Assembly: GCA_963840835.1 (NCBI GenBank)
Contig: CAWJAM010000013.1
Location: forward strand, 124,001-188,000
Source of the DNA: Rubrobacter_D sp963840835
Lineage (GTDB): Bacteria > Actinomycetota > Rubrobacteria > Rubrobacterales > Rubrobacteraceae
DNA: 64,000 nucleotides
Direction: 5' to 3'
The translations under genes were made by a program, and so were the position numbers. Under the pieces are notes generated by a model. That model was not told where the DNA came from, made no database searches, and saw only the letters and a list, made by a program, of their open reading frames with translations. This document shows, piece after piece, positions 32,523-41,101 of the stretch. The stretch's first letter is position 1; each line of letters begins with the position of its first letter.

Positions 32523-33272
32523 CTACTTGTTTATCGACCTGATAAAGGTAACGATAAAGATCGCGGAGATCAACATCAGCGCCCCGGCCGCTATTAGGCC
32601 CAGAGAGACGAAAAAGATGGTGCCCGCCTCCGCAGAATCCCAGGTCTGGGTGGCCCATACGAAGGCAAAAAGGGAGGCGAAGAAGGTGAGGAGGATCAGG
32701 ATCATGCCCCCAGGCAGGTCCCGAATCTGGATAGCCGCCCTCTCCACCGCGTAGGCGACGCCCCCGCGGGCCGGATACCCAGTCTCGCGCACGCTCTCGA
32801 CGGCGCGCCTGAACTCCCCGTCGTTCGCGAGCCCGATGACCCGCGAGAGGTAATAGGCTTCGGAAGGGGACTTGCCCATCCGCAGCAGCTGCAGGTAGTT
32901 GCGGCGGTACAGTTCGACGGCGCCGGAGTGGGGCGAGGCGAGCTGCTTCAGGAAGGCGTGGGTGTCGAGGCGCGTCGCGTAGCGGCGGGCCTCGAGCTGG
33001 GAGGCGCGGGCCTCGCGTCCCCCTGAGCGGGCCTGGCTCTGGCCCGAGATCTCCGCCACTTCCAGGAAGAACATCTCGCGGGAGAACTCAATAGCGCTCT
33101 GGCGCTCGCGCCGGCGGGAGGAGATCTCCGTCCTGATTCCGCGCGAGCGGTACTCCTCGCGCCTCAGGTGGTAGACCTGCTCCTGGTAGAAGTCCCTGTC
33201 TTGCAGGGAGTCGGCCGTGTCCCGCAGGCGGTAGGCCTCCTCGAGCGACTCGGGTATCCTGCGTTCTTCCAT
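32523..33272 (-). CDS. Unknown membrane protein with coiled-coil N-terminus
   Basis: A 249-residue protein I do not recognise. The first 170 residues are charged and mostly helical (EEAYRLRDTADSLQDRDFYQ; SRRRERQSAIEFSREMFFLE), followed by two transmembrane helices near the C-terminus (GGMILILLTFFASLFAFVWA; TIFFVSLGLIAAGALMLISAIFIVTFI). It lies just upstream of, and in the same frame as, the beta-lactamase-like gene, with 42 bases between its stop and that gene's ATC codon. Co-transcription is likely. Confidence 0.7.
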   Translation of the reverse strand: MEERRIPESLEEAYRLRDTADSLQDRDFYQEQVYHLRREEYRSRGIRTEISSRRRERQSAIEFSREMFFLEVAEISGQSQARSGGREARASQLEARRYATRLDTHAFLKQLASPHSGAVELYRRNYLQLLRMGKSPSEAYYLSRVIGLANDGEFRRAVESVRETGYPARGGVAYAVERAAIQIRDLPGGMILILLTFFASLFAFVWATQTWDSAEAGTIFFVSLGLIAAGALMLISAIFIVTFIRSINK

Positions 33273-33363
33273 AAATCAGTGCTTACCCTATACTCCAGAT
33301 CTCACGCGCCGAAAAACCCCTTCCGGGTCCTGAATGATACCATGAGCGTAATGTCACAGAAAC

Positions 33364-33882
33364 CTATTGCTCTTCGCCCAGTTCGCGCTTCCCAGCCCCA
33401 GAACCGTCCTCCCACAGCCCGTAAAACAACCCTCCGCCGCGCACCCTTACGTCAAGGTGGCCCTTGGCGGCGAGGGCTTCCAACATCTCGTCCGCCTCGT
33501 TTACCGTGAGCGTCGTCTCCATCGCCGCCTGCGCGGGCGTCAGCTCGCCGCGCCTCTGCAGGGCCTCCAGGAGCTCGCGCTCCCTGGCGACGGCTGGCCC
33601 GGCGGGACCTTCCGAGAGACCCGCGATACCCCTAACCAGCAACCCGAAGGCGGGGAAGATCATCCATCCGAACACGAAGACCAACCACCAGAAACCGGTG
33701 GCGAAGGTGAGCAAGGCGACCCCGCCGATGACGATGGGGATGAGAACGGCCAGGCTCGCCGCGACCTGGGACCTCGGGCTCATCTTATCTACGTCCAGCC
33801 CAAAGAAGTCATCAGAGTCCCACCTCCCGTGATGGTGGCCTCTGCGACGGGGCTCCACGTCGCGGTCAGGTCTCTTCTCCAC
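33364..33882 (-). CDS. Membrane protein with C-terminal winged-helix-like domain
   Basis: A 172-residue protein: a His/Arg-rich N-terminus (RRRGHHHGRWDSDDF), two transmembrane segments (about residues 38-85), then a small helical domain. In that domain ERELLEALQRRGELTPAQAA and ADEMLEALAAKGHLDVRVRGGGLFYGL read like a winged helix. It is clearly related to the protein encoded at 58949-59620, where the same two-helix plus winged-helix unit is fused to a LuxR domain. The function is unknown; membrane-tethered regulation is plausible. Confidence 0.7.
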   Translation of the reverse strand: MEKRPDRDVEPRRRGHHHGRWDSDDFFGLDVDKMSPRSQVAASLAVLIPIVIGGVALLTFATGFWWLVFVFGWMIFPAFGLLVRGIAGLSEGPAGPAVARERELLEALQRRGELTPAQAAMETTLTVNEADEMLEALAAKGHLDVRVRGGGLFYGLWEDGSGAGKRELGEEQ

Positions 33883-33902
33883 AGCTTGCCTCGGGCCTGA
33901 AT

Positions 33903-34079
33903 ATATCAGCAGGTCAGCATTTCAGCATTTCAGCCAACACAAACAGAAATGAACCGTCTCCCGAGCCGACAACGAACATCTGGAGAGCATCCTTCAGGTC
34001 GCTTTGCTGAAGATTCGACCCTTCCTGACTCCGAGCATTTCGTCCGACGATTGCTTTGCTGACAAGCTGAAGTGCTGAA
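33903..34079. repeat. Split octamer element (left and right arrays 120 bases apart)
   Basis: Left array of four units at 33903-33934 (ATATCAGC AGGTCAGC ATTTCAGC ATTTCAGC). Right array GCTGACAA GCTGAAGT GCTGAAAC at 34054-34079. Between them are about 120 bases with no gene. Both flanking hairpins are missing. It lies between the divergent genes starting at 33882 and 34141. Confidence 0.6.
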
Positions 34080-34140
34080 ACGTGCGAAGCGAGGGCGCGA
34101 AAGTGCTAACCTCGTCGCAGTCGTAAAGGAGGCCTGGCAG

Positions 34141-35490
34141 ATGGATTCGAGCGGACACGTGGACGGGTCGAGGGAAGCGTTGCTCGGGGAGCTTGAAGAG
34201 TTCCTCAGGATGCCTTCGATCTCCGCCCGAGAGGACGAGAACGGGGGCTTCCGCGACTGCGCGGGCTGGGTCGCGGAGAAGCTTCGGGCGGCCGGCGCCG
34301 AGGCCAGCGTAATGGAGACTGAAGGGCATCCCGTAGTCTACGCGGAGGTCGGAGAGGGACCGAAGACGCTCCTCTCTTACGGTCACTACGACGTGCAGCC
34401 GCCCGAACCCCTGGACCTCTGGGAGACCGACCCTTTCGAACCGACGGTCAGGGACGGCGGCCTCTACGCCCGCGGCGTCGCAGACGACAAGGCCGACGTG
34501 CTAGCCCGCATACAAGCGTTGCGTCTGTATATAGAGGAGCATGGAGCCCCTCCCTTCAAGCTCAAGTTCCTCATCGAGGGCGAGGAGGAGGTCGGCAGCC
34601 CCAACCTCGCGCCCTTCGTCCGGTCCAACGCCGAGCTTCTCTCCGCCGACGCCTGCCTGTGGGAGGGCTCGATGAAGGACGAGGCGGGGCGGCCCATGAT
34701 CTTCTGCGGCACCAAGGGGATGGTCTATGTCGAACTGCGCGCCCGCGGCGCCTCCCACGACCTGCACAGCATGTACGGCGGCATAGCCCCGAACCCCGCC
34801 TGGAGACTCATCCAGGCCCTTAGAACTATCAAGGACGAGAACGGTGAAGTCACCCTCGACGGCCTCGACACCCTCGCCGAGGAACCCTCGGAGAAGGACC
34901 TCGAAGCCATAGGCCGCATCCCCTTCGACGACGCCGCGCTGCGGGAGTCTTGGGGCGTCGAAGCAATGGACCGCGGCCTGAGTGGCCAGGACGCCCTGCG
35001 CGAGATGCTTCTGCGTCCGACGGCGAACATCGCGGGGATACTGTCCGGCTACACGGGTCCAGGCTCCAAGACTATCGTGCCTTCCGAAGCGTTCGTGAAG
35101 ATGGATTTCCGCCTCGTCGCCGGCCAGAGCCCCGGTCCCGTACTCGAGTTGATCCGGTCGCATCTACGCAAACGCGGCTTCGAGGACGTCGAGGTCGTCA
35201 AAGTGCACGGCGTCGAGCCGGCGAAGACGTCCGTCGACTCACCCATTGTAGGCACCGCTGTACAGACGTGGCAAGACCTGGGCCGCGACGAAGCGATCGT
35301 GTACCCGACCATCGGGGGTAGCGGGCCGACTTCCCTCATGGTCGCCGAGCTCGGTATACCGACCATCATGACGGGTAGCGTCGCGAACGTGGAGAGTCGC
35401 CTCCACTCCCCGAACGAGTGGGTCCGCCTCGACGACTACTTCGAGACCATAGGCTACTTCGCCCGCTTCTTCGAGAGGTTCGGCTCTTGA
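34141..35490 (+). CDS. M20-family dipeptidase/deacylase
   Basis: A 449-residue zinc peptidase. ATG 34141 is chosen because AAAGGAGG sits 7-8 bases upstream. Metal ligands and catalytic residues are visible: SYGHYDVQP (His, Asp), RGVADDKAD (bridging Asp), FLIEGEEEVGSPN (Glu-Glu), HDLHSMYGG in the lid domain, and a C-terminal HSPNEW. It probably hydrolyses dipeptides or N-acyl amino acids in the cytoplasm. The next gene overlaps it by four bases (TTGA). Confidence 0.92.
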   Translation: MDSSGHVDGSREALLGELEEFLRMPSISAREDENGGFRDCAGWVAEKLRAAGAEASVMETEGHPVVYAEVGEGPKTLLSYGHYDVQPPEPLDLWETDPFEPTVRDGGLYARGVADDKADVLARIQALRLYIEEHGAPPFKLKFLIEGEEEVGSPNLAPFVRSNAELLSADACLWEGSMKDEAGRPMIFCGTKGMVYVELRARGASHDLHSMYGGIAPNPAWRLIQALRTIKDENGEVTLDGLDTLAEEPSEKDLEAIGRIPFDDAALRESWGVEAMDRGLSGQDALREMLLRPTANIAGILSGYTGPGSKTIVPSEAFVKMDFRLVAGQSPGPVLELIRSHLRKRGFEDVEVVKVHGVEPAKTSVDSPIVGTAVQTWQDLGRDEAIVYPTIGGSGPTSLMVAELGIPTIMTGSVANVESRLHSPNEWVRLDDYFETIGYFARFFERFGS

Positions 35491-36071
35491 CCGAAGAGAG
35501 GGGCAGAGGCCTGGACCTTCCCGAGCGCGTCCGCCGGAGTCTCGCCGGGGCAGTAATGGAGAGGGGCGTGCAGGCGCGGGTGATCTCCACCCAGGGTCGC
35601 GAGTCGATGCGTCCCCCCCAAGGACACGTGATCATCGCCGCCGAAAAGGCAGAGATTGAAGCGGTGCGCGGCCCCTCCCGCATCGTGCGCCGGCTGGAGT
35701 TCTACAAGTCGTTCTACGGTCCCGTCGTCCGCCTCGCCGTGAGCCTCTACCCGATGGAAGGCGAACCGCTCTCCGGTGGCACCGTCCTCGACGTCTCACA
35801 GGTTAGCGGCGACACGGCCCTTACCGGTCTCGGACGCCAGAAGAGTATCTACATACATCTCTACTCTGTTCGTGACGGCGACCTCGCCTACGCGTTCTCC
35901 AAGGAGATACCCAACGCCCCCGAGCAACGCACCGAGGCGAAGAAGGTCCTCAAAATGGCCCGCGACGCCTATCAAGAGACCCCCGAGGAGCGCCGTCGCT
36001 TTTCGGCCGCCGTCGGGCTGGCCGAGCGGCAGTTCGAGCTTCCTGTACCTGAACCTGACGAAGAGGGATAG
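35487..36071 (+). CDS. Conserved-looking protein of unknown function
   Basis: A 194-residue protein. The start is TTG 35487, overlapping the TGA of the M20 gene, which suggests translational coupling. It is mixed alpha/beta with no Cys and no membrane segment; a notable stretch is VRRLEFYKSFYGPVVRLAVSLYP. I recognise no family. Its position between an M20 peptidase and nurA gives no firm role; a 33-base gap separates it from nurA. Confidence 0.6.
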   Translation: MTEERGRGLDLPERVRRSLAGAVMERGVQARVISTQGRESMRPPQGHVIIAAEKAEIEAVRGPSRIVRRLEFYKSFYGPVVRLAVSLYPMEGEPLSGGTVLDVSQVSGDTALTGLGRQKSIYIHLYSVRDGDLAYAFSKEIPNAPEQRTEAKKVLKMARDAYQETPEERRRFSAAVGLAERQFELPVPEPDEEG

Positions 36072-36091
36072 TCCTCCAGGACGAGCCCGCG

Positions 36092-36097
36092 TATACT
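36092..36097 (+). promoter_or_regulatory. -10 element TATACT for a leaderless nurA transcript
   Basis: TATACT is followed by 7 bases and the ATG at 36105, and no ribosome site precedes the ATG. The repair cluster could start its own leaderless transcript here. Confidence 0.5.
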
Positions 36098-36104
36098 GCC
36101 GCGT

Positions 36105-37241
36105 ATGCGAGCGGGGAACGCGGAAGGTTTCGTAGAGAAGATCAGCCAGGCTCTCGAAGGGGCTGGACGCAGGGGCATCCACGTGACCGCAGGAGCGGGT
36201 TCATGCGACCTGGAGGCCCAGCAGTTCGACCGTGACGCGCGGGACGACGAAGAGACGTTCCCGGCCGGAAGGCCGCACCATCTGGAGTCCCCTGTGGGAT
36301 CGAGGGACTTAGGCGGTGGCGACGGGACCTCGCGGCTCTGTTACTTTCTGGATGGTGTGCAGAGCTCGCGGGAGATCGGACGCATTGAGATGTCGCCCGT
36401 GATCGTGGCCACGGTGGCTGCGACGATCGTCAACCGTTGCGAGAGGCAGTTCTCGCGGATGCCGCTGGAGAGCCCGCCGGTCGTGGTGCAGGCCGTGATC
36501 CTACCCCGCAGCGCAGGTGAGGCCGGCGTCGAAGCCTTCTGGGAGCTGCTCCTCGCGGCCGGGTTCTCAGAACTCGGTCCCGACGAGATCCCCTCCTCCC
36601 CTCACCTCGTTCTCGACTCTGCAGAATACATAGACGAGCAAGACCCTTCGGATTACGTCGGGATGCGGGAACGCGCCCGAGGAAGGGTTCGGAGTCTCAG
36701 GGAGCGACTCGAGGGCGGGATGCTTGGCACGTGGGAGTTGGACGATCAGGTTCTCGATTCTGACGATTGGATCGCGGTCGACGGCCAGTTGCAGGATCTC
36801 CCAGGATCAAACCGGCGTGCCGTCGGCCTGATAAAGAGCGTGGCCCGCCCCGAGTTCGTCGGGAGAGACGTCGGGATGCTGCTGGACCTCGAACCTGGGA
36901 TGCGCACGACCAGCTTCGTCCCCGACTGGCAACTCAGGCGCAGCCCGGGAGATCACCGGACCTCGTGGTACCTCAGGTTGTGGCCACCGCAGCGCGGCGC
37001 CGACGCCCTAGGCTCGCTCATGCGCGTCGAGGCGGCGCGCGATACCGAACCCGAGCAGGTCGATGAGATATCGCGTTGGATCCTGGCCGAGCGGGCGCCG
37101 CTTGCGAAGCCGGATCCCAGATGGCCCGCGATGATCTACCCCATAAGGTACGTCGAGAAAGTCCTCAAACCCCTGGTGCAGGGCTCGGAGAGGGCCTACG
37201 CACGCCTGGAGCGCCAACTCGCATCAAACGGGAGGAACTAG
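36105..37241 (+). CDS. nurA: NurA-domain 5'-3' nuclease
   Basis: A 378-residue NurA-like nuclease. The two acidic motifs are CYFLDGVQSS (Asp83) and DWIAVDGQLQ (Asp226), with GLIKS (Lys244) after them as in the family, and a C-terminal YPIRYVEKVLKPLV. In archaea NurA forms a complex with the hexameric translocase HerA and resects DNA ends after Mre11-Rad50. The stop codon is immediately followed by the ATG of herA. The N-terminal 75 residues vary and are charged. Confidence 0.85.
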   Translation: MRAGNAEGFVEKISQALEGAGRRGIHVTAGAGSCDLEAQQFDRDARDDEETFPAGRPHHLESPVGSRDLGGGDGTSRLCYFLDGVQSSREIGRIEMSPVIVATVAATIVNRCERQFSRMPLESPPVVVQAVILPRSAGEAGVEAFWELLLAAGFSELGPDEIPSSPHLVLDSAEYIDEQDPSDYVGMRERARGRVRSLRERLEGGMLGTWELDDQVLDSDDWIAVDGQLQDLPGSNRRAVGLIKSVARPEFVGRDVGMLLDLEPGMRTTSFVPDWQLRRSPGDHRTSWYLRLWPPQRGADALGSLMRVEAARDTEPEQVDEISRWILAERAPLAKPDPRWPAMIYPIRYVEKVLKPLVQGSERAYARLERQLASNGRN

Positions 37242-39299
37242 ATGCTACACGACGACTTCCTCGACCAGACCTCCGGCCCTATAGGCCGGGTCGTCACGAG
37301 CGAGGAGAGCCCGGCCACGGCCCACGAATTCTTCTTCTGGACAGCAGAGACCGAGGCGGCCCAGAACCTCGACATCGGGCACATCGTCGCCGCCGAGTCA
37401 GAGGACGCCACCGCCGTCGCCGTCCTCGACGACCCTCGCCGCTACTCCGACCTGCAGTCCTTCCTGGACGACTTCTACGCCTACGACGGTGACCCCTCCC
37501 TCGAAGCCCTCTCCGAGCGGGCCGAGATACTCGTCTTCCGCGCCCGGGTCCTCGCCACCAAACACCGCAACGAGCGCAAGAAGTCCAAGCGCCCGGTCCG
37601 CACGGGCCCCGTCTTCTTCGCCACGAACGCCGCCATCGAATTCGCATTGGGAACCGAGGACTTCTCGGGCCACCGCATCCCGATGCTCCTGCACGAGAAC
37701 GGCAACGAAAGAAATGGTTCTCCGCAGCGCACGCCACTTTACGTGGATGAGGAGTACCTGCTCGGCCCCGAGGCGGGCCACCTCAACATCACAGGCATGA
37801 GCGGGCTCTCCACCAAGACCAGCCACGCCCTCTTTACCATAGCGAGCACCTTCCAGACCGTAAAGGAGAAGAAGGTCGCGGCCCTGATGTTCAACGTGAA
37901 GGGCGCTGACCTCCTCTTTTTGGACAAGCCGGTCGAGGCCCCCAAGGACGATCCCGAGCTCGCGGAGCGCTACGAGCGGGCCGGGCAGCGGGGGTTGCCG
38001 CCGGAAGACAGGGAGATGTACGAGTCGCTTGGCATCCAGGTCAGGCCCTTCGACAACCTGAAGATCTTCGCGCCCTTGCGTTACGGGATGGAGTCGGGGG
38101 AGCGGCTCGTGCACGCCGAGGGCATACCGGCTCGCAAGTTGAATACCTTGAGGAGCGCGCGCGGGGAGGACTCGTGCGTCTACCCGGTGATCTGGGAGCT
38201 AGGGGATGTACTTCCCTACGCGGGTTACGTCTTCGAGCCTTCGGACATGGACGACAAGTTTCGCGGATTCATAGAGGAACTCAGGGACCGCGGCGTCAGG
38301 ACGACGGCGGACTTCTATTTGCTCCTCGATGAGATAGAAGACTACTTCGAGGCGGCTCGTGAAGAAGGCAAGAACGTCTCGTCCTGGAACGGTCACAACC
38401 ACATGACCATCGCCAAGGTCCGTAACCGCTTCAAGGTTCTCCCGAACAAGTGCGGCGGGCTGCTCGCACACGGGCGCGTCGAACACGGGGAGTTGCCGCG
38501 CGCGGACGGCCCTTTCGAGGACAACGAGATGCGGGTCGTCGACATCTCCCAGCTCACAGGGGTGCCCCAGGATCTCATCGTGACCAGCGTGATCTCGAAG
38601 ATCTGGGAGCTGGCCGAGACGGGCAACCTCGGGGTGGACAAGCTCATCATCTTCGTGGACGAACTCAACAAGTACGCCCCGTCAGGCAACTCGAGAACCT
38701 CGTCTCTGAAAGACACCCTGGTAGACATCTCCGCGCGTGGCCGGCACCTCAGCCTCACGCTCTTCGGGGCGCAGCAGTTCAGGAGCAAGGTCGATGATGA
38801 AGTCATAGGGAACGCCGCGACCAGCCTCTACGGCCGCATCGGCGACGAGGAACTTACCAACGCGAGCTACCGCTCCTTCTCGGGGACGACGAGAGAAGAG
38901 TTGCTCCAACTAGAGAAGGGCCGTCTCCTCCTCAGGCACGCACACTACGCCGTGCCCGTCTTCGGCCGCTTCCCGCGCCCGCCTGTCCTCATGGGCAAGC
39001 AGGGCACGGACATCTTCGGGGAGCAAAAGCAGGATCCCGCATCCTCAGTCCTCGCCGTCATGCGCAACCTCACGGCGAAGCCCCCGGCCATAGCCACCAT
39101 CCGCACCGAGATAGAGGGCGTCCCCGAGGAGCAGGTCTACGAGGCCCTGGACGCCGTGCAGGCCGCCCACCGCACCGGCCACGGCGCCGCAGACCCCTAC
39201 AAGAACTTCCGCTGGAACCTCAAACGCCCCGCGAGAACCTCAGCTGGTAGGCGTGATGCCTCCAGAATCCTCTCCGGCCTGGATCGGATGAGGGATTAG
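37242..39299 (+). CDS. herA: HerA-like DNA translocase/helicase ATPase
   Basis: A 685-residue protein. An N-terminal HAS-barrel-like domain (GRVVTSEESPATAHEFFFW) precedes a RecA/FtsK-type core. The P-loop is ITGMSGLSTKTS (residues 183-194, Lys192), and Walker B is KLIIFVDELNKYAP (about 465). RSKVDDEVIGNAATSLYGRIG and GTTREELLQLEKGRLLLRH resemble the HerA sensor and arginine-finger regions. It would pump DNA ends to NurA. The translation unit directly abuts nurA (stop TAG then ATG). Confidence 0.85.
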   Translation: MLHDDFLDQTSGPIGRVVTSEESPATAHEFFFWTAETEAAQNLDIGHIVAAESEDATAVAVLDDPRRYSDLQSFLDDFYAYDGDPSLEALSERAEILVFRARVLATKHRNERKKSKRPVRTGPVFFATNAAIEFALGTEDFSGHRIPMLLHENGNERNGSPQRTPLYVDEEYLLGPEAGHLNITGMSGLSTKTSHALFTIASTFQTVKEKKVAALMFNVKGADLLFLDKPVEAPKDDPELAERYERAGQRGLPPEDREMYESLGIQVRPFDNLKIFAPLRYGMESGERLVHAEGIPARKLNTLRSARGEDSCVYPVIWELGDVLPYAGYVFEPSDMDDKFRGFIEELRDRGVRTTADFYLLLDEIEDYFEAAREEGKNVSSWNGHNHMTIAKVRNRFKVLPNKCGGLLAHGRVEHGELPRADGPFEDNEMRVVDISQLTGVPQDLIVTSVISKIWELAETGNLGVDKLIIFVDELNKYAPSGNSRTSSLKDTLVDISARGRHLSLTLFGAQQFRSKVDDEVIGNAATSLYGRIGDEELTNASYRSFSGTTREELLQLEKGRLLLRHAHYAVPVFGRFPRPPVLMGKQGTDIFGEQKQDPASSVLAVMRNLTAKPPAIATIRTEIEGVPEEQVYEALDAVQAAHRTGHGAADPYKNFRWNLKRPARTSAGRRDASRILSGLDRMRD

Positions 39300-39350
39300 C
39301 CCTGGTCGAGGTCTCACAAACCCCACGTAACCTGATTTTCAACGGAGCCG

Positions 39351-39821
39351 ATGATAGACGACAATCGCATCGAGATGTACTGGCAGGGTTATCTGGCTAC
39401 GCTCCCGGCGGACTCGCCGATACGCGACGAGCAATACGTAGCTGAAGGATGGGGCGACTCTCCCCGGCTGGCGGATGAGCTTGGGTCCTTGATCGTGGAC
39501 GGGATCAAGACGGCGACCTGCTCGGCGCTCTGGGAGTACGAAACCGAAAGAGAACCTTTCCCCGAGTCCGGGGTAAAGATCATCGTCCTCGATGGAACCG
39601 GCGATCCCCTATGTATCGTCGAGACTACCGAGGTCGAGGTAAGGTCCTACGGCGAAGTCGATGCCCAGTTCGCCTATGAAGAAGGAGAGGGTGACCGTTC
39701 GCTCGAGTACTGGCGAGATGCGCACTGGACCTTCTTCTCGCGCACGCTGCCTGAGATAGGCAGAGAACCAACCATGGATATGCCGCTGGTATGCGAGAGG
39801 TTCCGTGTAATCTACAGATAG
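39351..39821 (+). CDS. ASCH-domain protein
   Basis: A 156-residue ASCH/PUA-like protein. WGDSPRLADELGSLIVDGIKTATCSALWEYE and IIVLDGTGDPLCIVETTEVEV are the characteristic ASCH strands, with YWRDAHWTFF near the end. ASCH domains bind RNA or nucleotides. It sits between herA and mre11 on the same strand but has its own ribosome site (ACGGAG) and leaves 107 bases before mre11, so it may not be part of the repair function. Confidence 0.8.
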   Translation: MIDDNRIEMYWQGYLATLPADSPIRDEQYVAEGWGDSPRLADELGSLIVDGIKTATCSALWEYETEREPFPESGVKIIVLDGTGDPLCIVETTEVEVRSYGEVDAQFAYEEGEGDRSLEYWRDAHWTFFSRTLPEIGREPTMDMPLVCERFRVIYR

Positions 39822-39918
39822 GTTGCGGGTGCCATAAGTGAGGAAGACGGTGAGCCGGACTAAGATTACCAACCCGTGAATTGGCAAGCGATCCGGCTAG
39901 AATAGCGTTGACCTGAAG

Positions 39919-39931
39919 AGAGGAAGAGATC
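39919..39931 (+). promoter_or_regulatory. Ribosome site AGAGG and ATC start codon of mre11
   Basis: AGAGG (39919-39923) is 5 bases upstream of ATC 39929-39931. An in-frame TGA at 39914-39916 closes the frame. No ATG, GTG, TTG or CTG occurs before the essential HISDTH codons. A TAGAAT at 39898-39903 could be the -10 box. Confidence 0.6.
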
Positions 39932-41101
39932 GTAAGGATCGCCCACATTTCGGATACGCACCTGGGGTACACCCGCTACGCGAGGCTGTGCCCGGAGTCG
40001 GGGCGCAACCAGCGGGAGGTTGACGTTCAGGAGGCTTACGGGCGGGCTGTGGACGCCATCCTGGAGCGGGACGTGGACCTGGTGATCCACTCCGGCGACG
40101 CCTTCGACTCGGTGCGGCCCGCGACGCACGTGATCATCGGCTTCCTGAAGCAGACGGCCCGCATCACGGCCCGCGCCGGCATCCCCTATCTCGTCGCCGC
40201 CGGTAACCATGAGACGCCGCGCCTGCGCACGACGACGGCAGCTCTGGAGTACGCGAACCTGGTGAACGCGGTCTCCGCCCACGGCTTCGAGTTGGATTAC
40301 GAGTTGATCGAGGTAGGCGACGTTGGGGTCGGTATTACGCTGGTCCCGCATGGGGCTGTCTTCGGGACGGGGGCGGTTACACCGGCGGGGGCCGCGGACG
40401 TGAATATTCTGGTGACGCACGGGATGGTGCCTGGGCTCGAGGCGAAGCAGCACGAGATGGGTGAGGCGAACCTTCAAGCGAGTATGATCTCCGGCGGCTT
40501 CGACTACGTCGCCCTGGGCCACTACCACGATTTCCACAAACACAAGCCGAACGCCTACTATGCTGGCGCCACGGAGCGATTCGGCTTCGGAGAGGTCGAG
40601 TCCGTGCCTGGGTTCGCCGTCGTCGAGTTCGAGGGCGGCGGGCTAGAGAGCGTCGAGCACGTGCCCATCGAGACGCGGAGGATGTTGGAACTCCAGAAGA
40701 TAAAAGGCCGGGATCTGGACGCCGGGGGGTTGACGGAGGAGATCCGGAACCGGACGGAGAACGTGGATCTGGACGACGCGGTCGTTCGCCTGCGGGCTTT
40801 CGACGTGAAGCGTGGGGTGGCGAGCGGGGTGGACCGGGAACTATTGCGCGACCTGCAGCGCCGCTGCCTGAACTTCAGTTTGGAGATCCACGCCGAAGAA
40901 CGCCCCGAAGCGGACGGCGCGGACGGCCCGGCTTCGGCCGTGTTCGGGCCGCTGACGGAGGAGTTCGCGGCCTTCGTGAAGGAGCGGCGGGAGAACGGTG
41001 AACTGGAGAAGGGCTTCGCTGAGGAGTTCCTGCAGAAGGGGCGAGGCTACCTGGTGCGAGCAGCGAGCGAGGAGCCGGACGGGCCGGGAGCTGCTTCGTG
41101 A
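39929..41101 (+). CDS. mre11: Mre11/SbcD-type nuclease
   Basis: A 390-residue calcineurin-like phosphoesterase. Read from ATC 39929 it begins like a typical Mre11: VRIAHISDTHLGY with metal ligands D9 and H11, then VIHSGDAFD, AAGNHETPR and ALGHYHDFH. The first NTG codon, GTG 40049, would remove the DxH motif, so the upstream start must be used. It degrades DNA ends in complex with Rad50, whose GTG overlaps its stop (GTGA). The C-terminal capping region is rich in Glu/Arg. ATC initiation is inferred from the sequence; a base error is the alternative. Confidence 0.88.
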   Translation: MVRIAHISDTHLGYTRYARLCPESGRNQREVDVQEAYGRAVDAILERDVDLVIHSGDAFDSVRPATHVIIGFLKQTARITARAGIPYLVAAGNHETPRLRTTTAALEYANLVNAVSAHGFELDYELIEVGDVGVGITLVPHGAVFGTGAVTPAGAADVNILVTHGMVPGLEAKQHEMGEANLQASMISGGFDYVALGHYHDFHKHKPNAYYAGATERFGFGEVESVPGFAVVEFEGGGLESVEHVPIETRRMLELQKIKGRDLDAGGLTEEIRNRTENVDLDDAVVRLRAFDVKRGVASGVDRELLRDLQRRCLNFSLEIHAEERPEADGADGPASAVFGPLTEEFAAFVKERRENGELEKGFAEEFLQKGRGYLVRAASEEPDGPGAAS

